A DNA stretch of 47,147 bases from Rhizobiaceae bacterium (lineage in GTDB: Bacteria; Pseudomonadota; Alphaproteobacteria; Rhizobiales; Rhizobiaceae): the NCBI GenBank assembly GCA_020696915.1, contig JAJFMR010000001.1:1-47147 (forward strand), read 5' to 3'. Each line of letters begins with the position of its first letter. Within the stretch, counting starts at the first letter, position 1. Made by a program: the position numbers and the translations under genes. Shown here piece by piece: positions 25,357 through 34,368 of this stretch. The notes beneath the pieces are model-generated. The model was not told the DNA's origin. It saw only the letters and a list, made by a program, of their open reading frames with translations, and searched no databases.

Positions 25357-26429
25357 ACGGCTCTCTCCTCCTCGTCTACGAACCGGAGGCAGCCTGCCTG
25401 GCGCGCCTTCTCGCAGCCGGCATCGCCGAGAAGCACGCGCTCGAAATCTCCTCCTACCTTGCCCAGTCGACCGACCTCGCGCCGGAATTTCCGGCGATCT
25501 CGGAAGCCTGTTCCGCCCGCGGGCTGGAGTTCGTGCCTGTTCCCCTCGACGGCGCGCCGCAGGCGCTTGCCGGCTGCGACCGTGAAAGGACCCTGGTGTG
25601 GACGCTGACCGACGGCATCGCCTATTTCCGGGGCAGCACCGGACCGGCGCTCGCCAGGCTCCACGGGCTGAAGACGGTAGGGGCCGACGATTCGGCGTTT
25701 GCGCTATGCCAGGACAAGTTCCGGTCCGGCGCCGTGCTCGCGGCGCTCGGCCTGCCGATCCCGGCAGCGGCGCTGGCCCGCGACGGCATCCTACTTTCGG
25801 CACCGCCGACTGCTGCCGACGGCTATTTCGTCAAGCCGAATCGCCTCGGCTCGAAGGTGGGCATCTGGCCGCAGTCGCGCTGCCGGACGCTGGATGAAGC
25901 GCTCGCGCTCAGCCGCCGCATCTTTGCGGCCTATCGCGACGATGCGCTGGTGCAGGCCTATGTGGCGGGGCGCAACGCGAGGGCAAGTTTCCTGGCCGTC
26001 GAGCCGGGTGCCGGCCTCGATGCGCTCGGCGTGGCCTTCGTCGATTCGGGGAGTGACTTCCAGACCATGGCGGACAGTCTCGCGCTTTACGGAGAAACTG
26101 GGGCACGCACCGCTGCAGAGGGTCGCTATGCCGAGCCCGAGCTCGTCGGCGTTGCCGAGGCCCAACCGGCCGCAGCCGCCGAAATCCGGCGTGTCGCGGA
26201 AGGGCTGATGCGGGGGCTCGGCCTTCGCGACGTATTCTCGATGGATCTGCGCGTGGCAGCCGACGACACGGTCAGCATCATCGAGTTCGAGGTCTGTCCA
26301 GGTCTGCCGTGCTTCGACTTCCGCGCCTATTGCCGATCACGCTGGAGGATGAGCCTCGCGGCAGCCATCGCCGCGACCGCCGCCAATCGTTTCCCGCCTC
26401 GGCAGCGCCGACGAGCACCGGACCTGTGA
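25353..26429 (+). CDS. ATP-grasp protein, D-alanine--D-alanine ligase-like
   Basis: A 358-residue ATP-grasp enzyme of unknown substrate. The N-terminal domain (1-105) ends in an AVxxTL-like WTLTDGIAYFRG segment. The ATP lid is around FVKPNRLGSKVGI, and the metal-binding end reads IIEFEVCPGLP, aligned with E-V-N-x-x-P-G of D-Ala--D-Ala ligases but with Glu in place of Asn. Such proteins ligate an amino group to a carboxylate. There is no murein or siderophore gene next to it. ATG 25353 is coupled to the short ORF before it. Membership of the superfamily is firm; the reaction is not. Confidence 0.75.
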   Translation: MNGSLLLVYEPEAACLARLLAAGIAEKHALEISSYLAQSTDLAPEFPAISEACSARGLEFVPVPLDGAPQALAGCDRERTLVWTLTDGIAYFRGSTGPALARLHGLKTVGADDSAFALCQDKFRSGAVLAALGLPIPAAALARDGILLSAPPTAADGYFVKPNRLGSKVGIWPQSRCRTLDEALALSRRIFAAYRDDALVQAYVAGRNARASFLAVEPGAGLDALGVAFVDSGSDFQTMADSLALYGETGARTAAEGRYAEPELVGVAEAQPAAAAEIRRVAEGLMRGLGLRDVFSMDLRVAADDTVSIIEFEVCPGLPCFDFRAYCRSRWRMSLAAAIAATAANRFPPRQRRRAPDL

Positions 26430-26789
26430 CTAAGACAGGTGCTTGGCCATGCAGATCTTCGTATGGCCGGATCGGATGAAGTCGAGTTGCTGCGCGGCGG
26501 CCTTGGAAAGGTCGATCACCCGACCTTTGACGAAGGGGCCGCGATCGTTGACGCGCACCACCACCGTCTTGCCGTTGCGCTCGTTGGTGACCTTCAGCGT
26601 GGTGCCGAACGGCAGCGTGCGGTGGGCGGCGGTGAGCGCGGCCGGGTTCATGCGCTCGCCCGAGGCGGTCTTGGACGTCAGCGCATACCACGAGGCGCTG
26701 CCGCATTGAGCCGCCGCGCCGTTTGACGCGGCAAGCATCGTACCGACCGCGAGCGTAGCTGCGCCGGCGGCGTTACCGACCTTCTTCAT
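26430..26789 (-). CDS. small secreted RlpA-like double-psi beta-barrel protein
   Basis: A 119-residue protein with a signal peptide (residues 1-27, ending GAAAQ) and a double-psi beta-barrel domain like that of RlpA. The residues used by RlpA lytic transglycosylases are in place: Glu45 (TASGERMNP), His56 (TAAHRTLPFG) and Asp82 (VNDRGPF). The SPOR domain of full-length RlpA is absent and the signal peptide lacks a lipobox, so it is a short periplasmic form. It probably acts on peptidoglycan. Upstream lie two GTTAAC palindromes. Confidence 0.87.
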   Translation of the reverse strand: MKKVGNAAGAATLAVGTMLAASNGAAAQCGSASWYALTSKTASGERMNPAALTAAHRTLPFGTTLKVTNERNGKTVVVRVNDRGPFVKGRVIDLSKAAAQQLDFIRSGHTKICMAKHLS

Positions 26790-26803
26790 GGATGTCCCAC
26801 TCC

Positions 26804-26830
26804 GTTAACAAAGATGACGAAACGGTTAAC
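26804..26830 (-). promoter_or_regulatory. pair of GTTAAC palindromes 21 bp apart upstream of the RlpA-like gene
   Basis: GTTAAC at 26804-26809 and 26825-26830 are spaced two helical turns apart, 15-41 bases before the ATG at 26789. Each carries a TTAAC half-site as used by CtrA, but the N7 spacing is absent. Rare TTAA in this GC-rich DNA makes the pair notable. Confidence 0.4.
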
Positions 26831-27053
26831 GGGGGAAAAAGGCCCTCAAATGAGGCAGGCAGAGGGCGGTTCCATGGCGCTGCAACACGATTGGATTCGG
26901 CTGGAAACACTCGGTGCGCGACGCAGGACCGCGAATGCCCGCACGGAGATCGAGGCCCGGCGCCGCCCTGCCATGGCGCGGCGCCGCCGGCATTCGCCGA
27001 CTGTGTGGAGGCCGAGGAAGCTACATACGAGAGTTAGGGGTCAGCGATCGTTG

Positions 27054-27365
27054 CTAGCCGCCGGTCCGCTTCGGGTTCGCGGCAGATTTTCCAGGCTTGC
27101 TGCGGCCCTTGCCATCCGCACTGGCGCTTCCGGCGCCTGTGCCGGAGACCGGCAGCGAGCCTCCCTGCTGCTCCCGGCCCCTGCTGCGAGTTTTGGCCGT
27201 ACTGCGTGCTGGCGCTTCGCCGCCCGGTTGCAACGTCGCTGCCTCGCCGTCGATCTCGCGGACGGCGCGCTCCCAATGCTCGGCATCCTTGCCGTGAGGT
27301 CGTCCTTCGCGCTCCCAGATCTCATGGGCGCGCCGCCTGATGCGTTGGTCTCTGTCGTCCGACAT
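27054..27365 (-). CDS. DUF2934 family protein
   Basis: A 103-residue protein. The first 45 residues match the DUF2934 family (RIRRRAHEIWEREGRPHGKDAEHWERA), a short helical domain common in rhizobia, with no known function. The rest is a low-complexity, Gly/Ser/Lys-rich basic tail. ATG 27365 follows a GGAGG site, which sets the start four codons inside the longest frame. It stands alone. Confidence 0.82.
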   Translation of the reverse strand: MSDDRDQRIRRRAHEIWEREGRPHGKDAEHWERAVREIDGEAATLQPGGEAPARSTAKTRSRGREQQGGSLPVSGTGAGSASADGKGRSKPGKSAANPKRTGG

Positions 27366-27807
27366 GTCAGCCTCCATCCTGGGTCCACCGAATCGCGCCG
27401 GAACGGCCTGGTTCCGTCATTGTAAAACCGGTCCGAGCGACGCCGCGGCCAGCAAGCGCCCGGAACGCGACAATATGACGCGGTGCGGCATGGCGCCCTC
27501 GAAACTGCCCCGACGCGACCCTGCGTGTCGCCGGCGTGACCGGGCCAGCCCGCTGATCGCGCTGTTCGAGTTCCGCGCGATGGGCCGATCCCGCACTCCG
27601 CCGCAGGGTAACGGCTCGCGCAGCAGCGGTCCACGAAGATTCGTCGGCACGCGACAGGGCTGGGCGTCGCCTGCATTGTTGCGTTCCGCGCGTTCCCCGA
27701 GCGGCATGCATGCGGGTCCGCCAGCCTCTGGAATTCGGCCGGACTCTGGGGATATGATGCCATGGTTCCCACGGCTCTGCGTCGCCGGGGGATTGGAGGA
27801 ACTGGGG
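27366..27807. other. 442-base region upstream of the oxidase operon, no gene recognised
   Basis: Frames here are open on both strands but none resembles a known protein. A TATGAT at 27753-27758 could be a -10 for coxM, but no good -35 is 17 bases before it. No FNR/FixK-type TTGAT-N4-ATCAA box is visible. Confidence 0.5.
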
Positions 27808-28623
27808 ATGGCGATCGCGCTGGTACTCGTTCTGGTCGTGGCAGGCTCAATCCTGTTTCACGTCTTCAGTCCCTGGTGGTGGACGCCGATCGCCTCCAAT
27901 TGGGCCTATATCGACCACACGATTTCGATCACCTTCTGGATCACCGGCATCGTGTTCGCGGCCGTGGTCCTGTTCATGGCCTACTGCGTCTATCGATTCC
28001 GCCATCGCGAGGGCAATCGGGCCGACTACGAGCCGGAGAACCGGCGCCTGGAAACATGGCTGACGGTCGTCACCGGTGTCGGCGTCGCTGCCATGCTGGT
28101 GCCCGGCCTTTTCGTGTGGAGCCAGTTCGTCACCGTGCCGGCCGACGCCACCGAGGTCGAGGTGATCGCCCAGCAGTGGCAGTGGAGCTTCCGGCTGCCT
28201 GGGGCGGACGGAAAGCTGGGCACGTCCGACACGACGCTGGTCACCGGCGAAAATGTGCTCGGGGTCAATCCTGAAGACACCAACGGTCAGGACGACGTCG
28301 TCGTGTCGGCCGCCGACCTCCATTTGCCGATCGGCAAGCCGGTGAAGATGCTGCTGCGCTCCATCGACGTGCTGCATGATTTCTACGTGCCGGAATTTCG
28401 GGCCAAGATGGACATGATTCCCGGCGCGGTGACCTACTTCTGGTTCACGCCGACCCGCACCGGCACCTTCGAGGTTCTGTGCGCGGAACTCTGCGGCACC
28501 GGCCACGCCTTCATGCGCGGCGTCGTCATGGTCGACACCGACGAAGACTATCTCGCCTGGCTGGGCGAGCAGCAGACATTCGCGCAGATGTCCGCGCCGC
28601 AGCAGACGGGAATGGCAGACTAA
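27808..28623 (+). CDS. coxM: cytochrome c oxidase subunit II, CoxM type
   Basis: A 271-residue subunit II of a heme-copper oxidase. Two N-terminal membrane helices (about 2-20 and 40-62, a further one near 85-105) precede a periplasmic CuA domain. All CuA ligands are present: His190, Cys225, Glu227, Cys229, His233 and Met236. The Trp-rich QQWQWSF entry for electrons is at 122-128. A loop of some 35 residues (132-167) is inserted in the cupredoxin domain. ATG 27808 follows GGAGGAAC. The order II, I, III, III, IV matches the coxMNOP operon of Bradyrhizobium, which encodes a second terminal oxidase. Confidence 0.93.
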   Translation: MAIALVLVLVVAGSILFHVFSPWWWTPIASNWAYIDHTISITFWITGIVFAAVVLFMAYCVYRFRHREGNRADYEPENRRLETWLTVVTGVGVAAMLVPGLFVWSQFVTVPADATEVEVIAQQWQWSFRLPGADGKLGTSDTTLVTGENVLGVNPEDTNGQDDVVVSAADLHLPIGKPVKMLLRSIDVLHDFYVPEFRAKMDMIPGAVTYFWFTPTRTGTFEVLCAELCGTGHAFMRGVVMVDTDEDYLAWLGEQQTFAQMSAPQQTGMAD

Positions 28624-28712
28624 CGGCCTGTCACGGGGAGGAACGCGACAGGCCGGGAAACGGGAAGGCCGGGGTTGTCCCTGACCTGCCGAACGAACGA
28701 GGAGACGTTCCG

Positions 28713-30485
28713 ATGGTCGACATCACACAGAGCGGGGCCGAACACGTCCCGCCAGCCGAGGTCGGCGAAGTCGATCTTTATCATCCGCACAGCTGGTGGA
28801 CGAAATACGTCTTTTCCCAGGACGCCAAGGTGATCGCCATCCAGTATTCGGGAACTGCGATCGCCATCGGCATGGTGGCGCTGGTCCTTTCCTGGCTGAT
28901 GCGGCTGCAACTCGGTTTTCCAGGGACCTTCGATTTCATCACCCCGGAGGCCTATTACCAGTTCATCACCATGCACGGCATGATTATGGTGGTCTATCTG
29001 CTGACGGCTCTGTTTCTGGGCGGCTTCGGGAACTACCTCATCCCGCTCATGGTGGGCGCCCGCGACATGGTCTTTCCCTACGTCAACATGCTGAGCTACT
29101 GGATCTACCTGCTTGCCGTGCTGGTGCTTGTCGCCAGCTTCTTCGCGCCGGGCGGTCCGACCGGCGCCGGCTGGACGCTGTACCCGCCGCAGGCGATCAT
29201 GACTGGAACGCCCGGCGGCCAGGACGCCGGCATAGTCCTGATGCTCGTCTCGCTGGCGCTGTTCATCATCGGCTTCACCATGGGCGGCCTGAACTATGTG
29301 GTGACGGTGCTGCAGGGCCGCACCCGCGGCATGACGCTGATGCGCATGCCGCTCACCGTCTGGGGCATCTTCACCGCCACCGTGATGGCGCTCCTGGCCT
29401 TCCCGGCCCTGTTCGTCGCCTGCATCATGATGCTCTTCGACCGGCTTCTCGGGACTTCGTTCTTCATGCCGTCCATCGTCGAGGCCGGCGAACAGCTCGC
29501 CTATGGCGGCGGCAGCCCGATCCTGTTCCAGCACCTGTTCTGGTTCTTCGGCCACCCCGAGGTCTACATCGTGGCGCTGCCGGCCTTCGGCATCGTCTCC
29601 GACCTGATCAGCACGCACGCCCGCAAGAACATCTTCGGCTACCGCATGATGGTGTGGGCGATCGTCGGCATCGGCGCGCTCTCCTTCATCGTCTGGGCGC
29701 ACCACATGTATGTCAGCGGCATGCATCCCTATTTCGGGTTCTTCTTCGCCACGACGACGTTGATCATCGCCGTCCCGACGGCGATCAAGGTCTACAACTG
29801 GGTCCTGACGCTCTGGCGCGGCGACATTCACCTGACCATTCCGATGCTGTTTGCGCTGGCCTTCATCGTCACCTTCGTCAATGGCGGACTGACCGGCCTG
29901 TTCCTCGGCAACGTGGTCGTCGACGTGCCGCTCTCCGACACCATGTTCGTGGTCGCCCACTTCCACATGGTGATGGGTGTCGCGCCGATCCTCGTCATCT
30001 TCGGCGCGATCTATCACTGGTATCCGAAGATGACCGGCCGGCTGCTCGACGAGACGCTTGGCAGGTTCCATTTCTGGGTGACCTTCGTCGGTGCCTATCT
30101 CATCTTCTTCCCGATGCATTATGTCGGGCTGATGGGCGTGCCGCGCCGCTACTCGGAACTCGGCGACATGTCGCTCCTCACCGACTCGGCGCATTCACTC
30201 AACGCCTTCATCAGCATCATGGCGTTCATCGTCGGCTTTGCGCAGCTCGTCTTCCTGTTCAACCTGATCTGGAGCATTCGGCACGGCAAGGACGCCGGGC
30301 CAAATCCGTGGCGGGCCACGTCTCTCGAATGGCAGACGGCCGAGACGCCGCCGACGCACGGCAATTTCGGGAAGGAGCTGCCGGTCGTCTATCGCTGGGC
30401 CTACGACTACAGCGTGCCGGGGGCAAAGGAGGACTTCATTCCCCAGAACGAGCCGGGGACCTACCCGGCGGCCCGGGGCCACTGA
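28713..30485 (+). CDS. coxN: cytochrome c oxidase subunit I, CoxN type
   Basis: A 590-residue catalytic subunit with 12 or more helices. Heme a ligands are His88 and His418, heme a3 His416, and CuB His281, His330 and His331. His281 and Tyr285 (HPEVY) form the cross-link pair. The D channel (Asn107, Asp118, Glu283) and the K channel (Lys359 in PTAIKVYNW) are intact, so it is a proton-pumping type A1 oxidase. GAGGAGAC precedes ATG 28713. Its TGA overlaps the next ATG (TGATG). Confidence 0.96.
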   Translation: MVDITQSGAEHVPPAEVGEVDLYHPHSWWTKYVFSQDAKVIAIQYSGTAIAIGMVALVLSWLMRLQLGFPGTFDFITPEAYYQFITMHGMIMVVYLLTALFLGGFGNYLIPLMVGARDMVFPYVNMLSYWIYLLAVLVLVASFFAPGGPTGAGWTLYPPQAIMTGTPGGQDAGIVLMLVSLALFIIGFTMGGLNYVVTVLQGRTRGMTLMRMPLTVWGIFTATVMALLAFPALFVACIMMLFDRLLGTSFFMPSIVEAGEQLAYGGGSPILFQHLFWFFGHPEVYIVALPAFGIVSDLISTHARKNIFGYRMMVWAIVGIGALSFIVWAHHMYVSGMHPYFGFFFATTTLIIAVPTAIKVYNWVLTLWRGDIHLTIPMLFALAFIVTFVNGGLTGLFLGNVVVDVPLSDTMFVVAHFHMVMGVAPILVIFGAIYHWYPKMTGRLLDETLGRFHFWVTFVGAYLIFFPMHYVGLMGVPRRYSELGDMSLLTDSAHSLNAFISIMAFIVGFAQLVFLFNLIWSIRHGKDAGPNPWRATSLEWQTAETPPTHGNFGKELPVVYRWAYDYSVPGAKEDFIPQNEPGTYPAARGH

Positions 30486-31189
30486 TGAGCATCGTTCTCG
30501 GCTTCATGGCGGTGGTCGTCGGAATCGCTGCGTGGTGGCTGTCGCAGCAGCGGCTGATGGCCAAGCCGTGGCTCGAGACGGGCAACGTCGACGCCTATCC
30601 CCGCACCGAATCGGGAAGCATGCCGCCTGCCAAGATCGGCATGGGCGTGTTCCTGGCCGTCGTCGGATCGCTGTTCGCGCTGTTCACCAGCGCCTATTTC
30701 ATGCGCATGGGATTTACGGATTGGCGCTCGCTGCCGGTGCCGCGCATCCTGTGGCTGAACACCTTCATCCTCGTGCTTTCGAGCGTCGCGCTGCACTGCG
30801 CGGTGCTGGCCGCCCGCAACAGGCGCGACGACCTGGTCCGCCTGGCTCTGGTGACAGGTGGGATGACCGCCTTCGCCTTTCTGATCGGCCAATGGCTGGC
30901 ATGGCGCGAGTTGACGGCCTCGGGGCATTTCCTGACGGCCAATCCGGCCAACAGCTTTTTCTACCTGATAACCGGCATGCACGGGCTGCACATACTGGGC
31001 GGGCTGGTCGGGCTCGGAACGGTCACGGCGCGGGCCTGGCGGGGCGCAGCCGCCGACCGGCTGCGACTCGGGGTCGAGCTCTGTGCCATGTACTGGCATT
31101 TCCTGCTCTTCGTCTGGCTCTTCGTCTTCGTCATACTGGCCGGCTGGGCGGAAGGCTTCATAGAGATTTGCCGCGCGTTGCTGACCTAG
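30485..31189 (+). CDS. coxO: cytochrome c oxidase subunit III-like protein, CoxO type
   Basis: A 234-residue membrane protein with about seven helices, of the heme-copper oxidase subunit III family. Family-type segments are the late GMHGLHILGGLVGL and the MYWHFLLFVWLFVF closing helix. The N-terminal WLSQQRLMAKPWLE helix is divergent. It is the first of two different subunit III homologues in tandem, as in coxMNOP of Bradyrhizobium. ATG 30485 shares one base with the coxN stop. Confidence 0.88.
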   Translation: MSIVLGFMAVVVGIAAWWLSQQRLMAKPWLETGNVDAYPRTESGSMPPAKIGMGVFLAVVGSLFALFTSAYFMRMGFTDWRSLPVPRILWLNTFILVLSSVALHCAVLAARNRRDDLVRLALVTGGMTAFAFLIGQWLAWRELTASGHFLTANPANSFFYLITGMHGLHILGGLVGLGTVTARAWRGAAADRLRLGVELCAMYWHFLLFVWLFVFVILAGWAEGFIEICRALLT

Positions 31190-31201
31190 AAAGGACCGGG
31201 C

Positions 31202-31924
31202 ATGGCAGAAACCACAATGACCGCAGGCAGCCCCCTCGATGCGCGGCCCGACGGATTGCAGGGCGTCGTCGCGGATTGGTCGTCCGACCAGAGGGCGTTC
31301 AAGAACGTCTCCTGGGGGAAGGCCATGATGTGGATATTCCTTCTGTCGGACACCTTCATCTTCGGCTGTTTCCTGCTTTCCTACATGACGGCGCGGATGT
31401 CGACGCGCGTTCCGTGGCCGAATGCGAGCGAGGTCTTCGCGCTGCATATCGGCGGCGCCAACGTGCCGCTGATCCTCATCGCCATCATGACCTTCGTGCT
31501 CATCTCCTCGAGCGGCACGATGGCCATGGCGGTGATGTTCGGCTACCGCCGCGACCGCCGAAAGACCGCCGCGCTGATGCTGCTCACGGCCGTCCTCGGC
31601 GCCACCTTTGTGGGCATGCAGGCTTTCGAATGGACGAAGCTGATCAGCGAGGGCGTGCGGCCCTGGGGCAACCCATGGGGCGCGGCCCAGTTCGGCTCCT
31701 CCTTTTTCATGATCACCGGCTTCCACGGCACCCATGTGACGATCGGCGTCATCTTCCTCATCATTGTCGCCAGGAAGGTCTGGCGCGGCGATTACGACAC
31801 CGGTGCCCGCGGTTTCTTCACCAGCCGCCGCGGCAATTACGAGAGCATCGAGATCATGGGCCTCTACTGGCATTTCGTCGATCTCGTCTGGGTATTCATC
31901 TTCGCTTTCTTCTATCTGTGGTGA
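31202..31924 (+). CDS. coxP: cytochrome c oxidase subunit III, CoxP type
   Basis: A 240-residue subunit III with a cytoplasmic N-terminal stretch and about five helices. It is closer to standard subunit III than the preceding gene: MQAFEWTKLI carries the conserved Glu, FFMITGFHGTHVTIGVIF is the typical helix, and ESIEIMGLYWHFVDLVWVFIF ends the protein (part of this signature). An AAAGGACCG site precedes the ATG. It is 12 bases after coxO. Confidence 0.93.
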   Translation: MAETTMTAGSPLDARPDGLQGVVADWSSDQRAFKNVSWGKAMMWIFLLSDTFIFGCFLLSYMTARMSTRVPWPNASEVFALHIGGANVPLILIAIMTFVLISSSGTMAMAVMFGYRRDRRKTAALMLLTAVLGATFVGMQAFEWTKLISEGVRPWGNPWGAAQFGSSFFMITGFHGTHVTIGVIFLIIVARKVWRGDYDTGARGFFTSRRGNYESIEIMGLYWHFVDLVWVFIFAFFYLW

Positions 31925-31933
31925 GGACGAGAC

Positions 31934-32329
31934 ATGGCTGAAGCAACCGCCCACGGACATGCGGGTCATGGCGTCGGAGACCATCACGGTGCCGCGGCCC
32001 CCGTCGTACACGCCGACGCGCATCAGGAGCATCCAATCAAACTCTACCTGGTGGTCTGGGGATGGCTGTTCATCCTCAGCGCCGGCTCCTATTTCGTCGA
32101 CTATGTAGGCCTCGAGGGATATCTGCGCTGGACCCTGATCCTGCTTTTCATGGTCCTGAAGGCCGGGCTGATCGTCGCCGTCTTCATGCACATGGCCTGG
32201 GAGCGGCTGGCAATCGTCTATGCGATCCTGCTGCCGCCGGTCCTGGTTCTGGTTTTCGTGGTCATGATGGCGCTCGAGTCCGACTATACTCTATGGATGC
32301 GGACGACCTTCTTCGGCGCGCTCTCCTGA
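31934..32329 (+). CDS. cytochrome c oxidase subunit IV (COX4_pro type)
   Basis: A 131-residue protein with a His-rich N-terminal tail (about 40 residues, containing HGHAGHG and DHHG) and three membrane helices. The KAGLIVAVFMHMAWE helix is typical of bacterial subunit IV, a small subunit that stabilises the oxidase. It ends the operon, nine bases after coxP. The His-rich tail could bind metal, perhaps copper; this is a guess. Confidence 0.88.
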   Translation: MAEATAHGHAGHGVGDHHGAAAPVVHADAHQEHPIKLYLVVWGWLFILSAGSYFVDYVGLEGYLRWTLILLFMVLKAGLIVAVFMHMAWERLAIVYAILLPPVLVLVFVVMMALESDYTLWMRTTFFGALS

Positions 32330-32835
32330 GCCTGAAGCAACTCGCAATGTGCGCGGCGGTTTTGAGGCCGTGACATCGTCGGAATCGAAATGCGGCAGCT
32401 TGCAGGGCATACGCCAGCCTCGATGCCGGAGCGGCGGCGTCCCACCCTCCTTCATCGCGCCACAGTGCGCGATGCCTCGTGGACTCCCGCGAGTTTGGGA
32501 AAAGCGGACATGCTCCAGGGGGCGAACCTTCAGCGGCAGGCGCTGAACAGGACTCGCTCGCCGCTGCAGATCCTGCGTCGCATCGGAATTGATCCGAAAG
32601 CTCGGTTGTGCTTTTCGCTCCGGTGCATCGGCAATTCCCGTCGCGACGACTTGAAGCCCCGGGCCGATGATCCATTTTCACCTTGATGCGGCATGGTTGG
32701 CGTGCCTGTGCACGCCGGTTTGCGATCTGCCGCGCCGCCCGCGTCGCACGGCACGAGCGCCTTCCCGCTGACGCTCCCATTCCGGCTCGCGCCGGGAACA
32801 GCAGGCGTTGCGGCTGAACCTCGAAGGATCAGACA
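32330..32835. other. 506-base intergenic region, no gene recognised
   Basis: Both strands hold open frames with skewed Arg/Ser/Ala composition and no family resemblance. No tRNA, hairpin with a T run or clear promoter is seen. An AAGGA ribosome site at the right edge belongs to the next gene. Confidence 0.5.
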
Positions 32836-33309
32836 ATGACCATTTCCAGCACATTGAGAGACTATATCGAGCAGAAGGGCACCCCCTACGAGACCGTCCC
32901 CCACCATCGCACGGCGACCACCCGTCAGTCGGCACTGGCGGCACATGTCCCCGGCAGCCAGATGGCCAAGTCGGTGGTCGTCCATCACGGCTCGGGCTAT
33001 GCTCTCGCCGTACTGCCCAGCACTCACCGGGTCGAACTCGCGACGTTGCAGGACATACTGGACAAGCCGCTTGGCCTCGCCTCCGAAGACGAGGTCGCGT
33101 CGCTGTTTCAGGATTGCGACGTCGGCGCCGTGCCGCCGATCGGTGCGGCTTTCGATGTGCCGGTGGTGATCGACGAGAGCCTCGCCGACGGCGCCGACAT
33201 CTATTTCGAAGGCGGCGACCATCGAACCCTGGTGCATGTCAGCGGGCGCGATTTCCGCAATCTGACGAGCGGTGCCCAGGTGGCGCGCTTCAGCCACCCG
33301 GCCGTGTGA
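32836..33309 (+). CDS. YbaK/EbsC-type aminoacyl-tRNA deacylase
   Basis: A 157-residue protein of the YbaK/ProRS-associated domain family, which hydrolyses mischarged aminoacyl-tRNA in trans. The VHHGSGYALAVLPSTHRVEL segment and PPIGAAFDVPVVIDESL (with the substrate-binding GxxP loop) are characteristic. A Lys in MAKSVVV corresponds to the key Lys of the family. AAGGA lies seven bases before ATG 32836. Which amino acid it edits is unknown. It appears monocistronic. Confidence 0.85.
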   Translation: MTISSTLRDYIEQKGTPYETVPHHRTATTRQSALAAHVPGSQMAKSVVVHHGSGYALAVLPSTHRVELATLQDILDKPLGLASEDEVASLFQDCDVGAVPPIGAAFDVPVVIDESLADGADIYFEGGDHRTLVHVSGRDFRNLTSGAQVARFSHPAV

Positions 33310-33369
33310 GCCGGCGTTCCGCCTTGCCGGTAATATGGCGAAAGTGCGCCGGCCGCAGTCAGTGAGCCG

Positions 33370-34191
33370 CTATCCGACGGGAACGCTGTCGTGGGGCGCC
33401 GGTACCACGACCTTGCGGTAGACATGCCATGTTGCATGGCCAAGCACCGGCAGAACGATGGCCAGTCCCGCAAACAGCGGCAACGTGCCGAGGATCATCA
33501 GCGCCGCCACGATGAGGCCCCACACGGCCATGGGCAGCGGATTGACGAGGACCGACCGCACGGAGGCATGGATTGCCTCATAGGCACCGACATCGCGGTC
33601 GAGCAGCAGCGGGAATGCGATCACCGTGGTGGTGAGCGCCACCGCGGCGAAAACGAAACCGATCGCGTGGCCTATCACGATGAGCGACCAGCCGCGGCCG
33701 GTCGCGAATATCTGGTTGATGAATCCGGATAGCGACTGTGGCGGCTCCGGTCCGAACAATTGCTGGTAGAAAGCCTGGGCGGTCAGCAGCCAGACGAGAA
33801 ACAGGACGAGAAGGAAGCCGCCGACCGCCGCGATGGCCGGCAGTGCAGGCGAGTTCCTGACTTCGAAAGCGTGTGACCAGGATGTGTCGAGCCCGGCCTC
33901 CCGCCGGCGGCTGATCTCATAGAGGCCGAGTGCTGCGAAAGGCCCGATCAGCGCGAAGCCGGAAGCCAGCGGAAACAGCAGCGGCAGGGCATTGGCGCCG
34001 GACGTCCAGGCGGCGAGCACGATCCCGGCGATTGGATATATCAGGCACAGGAACACGATGTGCGACGGCCTGACCATGAAATCGTCGATCCCGCGCCGCA
34101 GGGCATCGATGAGGTCGGAAACGCCTATCCGCCGCACTTCGATGTGCTCCGCGGTTTCGCCGGCGCCCGCAAGGACGTGAAAGCCTGCCAT
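33370..34191 (-). CDS. DUF2189 family integral membrane protein
   Basis: A 273-residue inner-membrane protein with six or seven helices. The N-terminal cytoplasmic segment IRRIGVSDLIDALRRGIDDF-like (VRRIGVSDLIDALRRG) followed by PSHIVFLCLIYPIAGIVL is typical of DUF2189. GAGGAG precedes ATG 34191. Function is unknown. It is not linked to another gene in an obvious operon. Confidence 0.85.
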   Translation of the reverse strand: MAGFHVLAGAGETAEHIEVRRIGVSDLIDALRRGIDDFMVRPSHIVFLCLIYPIAGIVLAAWTSGANALPLLFPLASGFALIGPFAALGLYEISRRREAGLDTSWSHAFEVRNSPALPAIAAVGGFLLVLFLVWLLTAQAFYQQLFGPEPPQSLSGFINQIFATGRGWSLIVIGHAIGFVFAAVALTTTVIAFPLLLDRDVGAYEAIHASVRSVLVNPLPMAVWGLIVAALMILGTLPLFAGLAIVLPVLGHATWHVYRKVVVPAPHDSVPVG

Positions 34192-34368
34192 GACCACTCC
34201 TCTTGGTTCAGGACTGGCCGCAATATCCTGCGCGGGGCTGGCCACGCAGAAACGCGACCTCACGCCCCGAACATACCCAATCACTCGCCATTTCCCAACA
34301 GGATTCGCGGCCGCTGCAGCGGGCGAGCGGCGGCCTCAGGCGAGGCAACCAGGCTCGGCCTTCCGCAG

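Noticed and set aside
27340..27807. N-terminal extension of coxM
   Set aside because: The extra 156 codons lack protein character; GGAGGAAC before ATG 27808 and the following membrane helix mark the real start.
28796..31189. 797-codon frame overlapping coxN and coxO
   Set aside because: Its C-terminal third is the real coxO frame; the earlier part is an out-of-frame reading of coxN.
32262..32835. minus- and plus-strand frames in the gap after the oxidase operon
   Set aside because: Skewed Arg/Ala/Ser composition, no recognised motif, no clear ribosome site.
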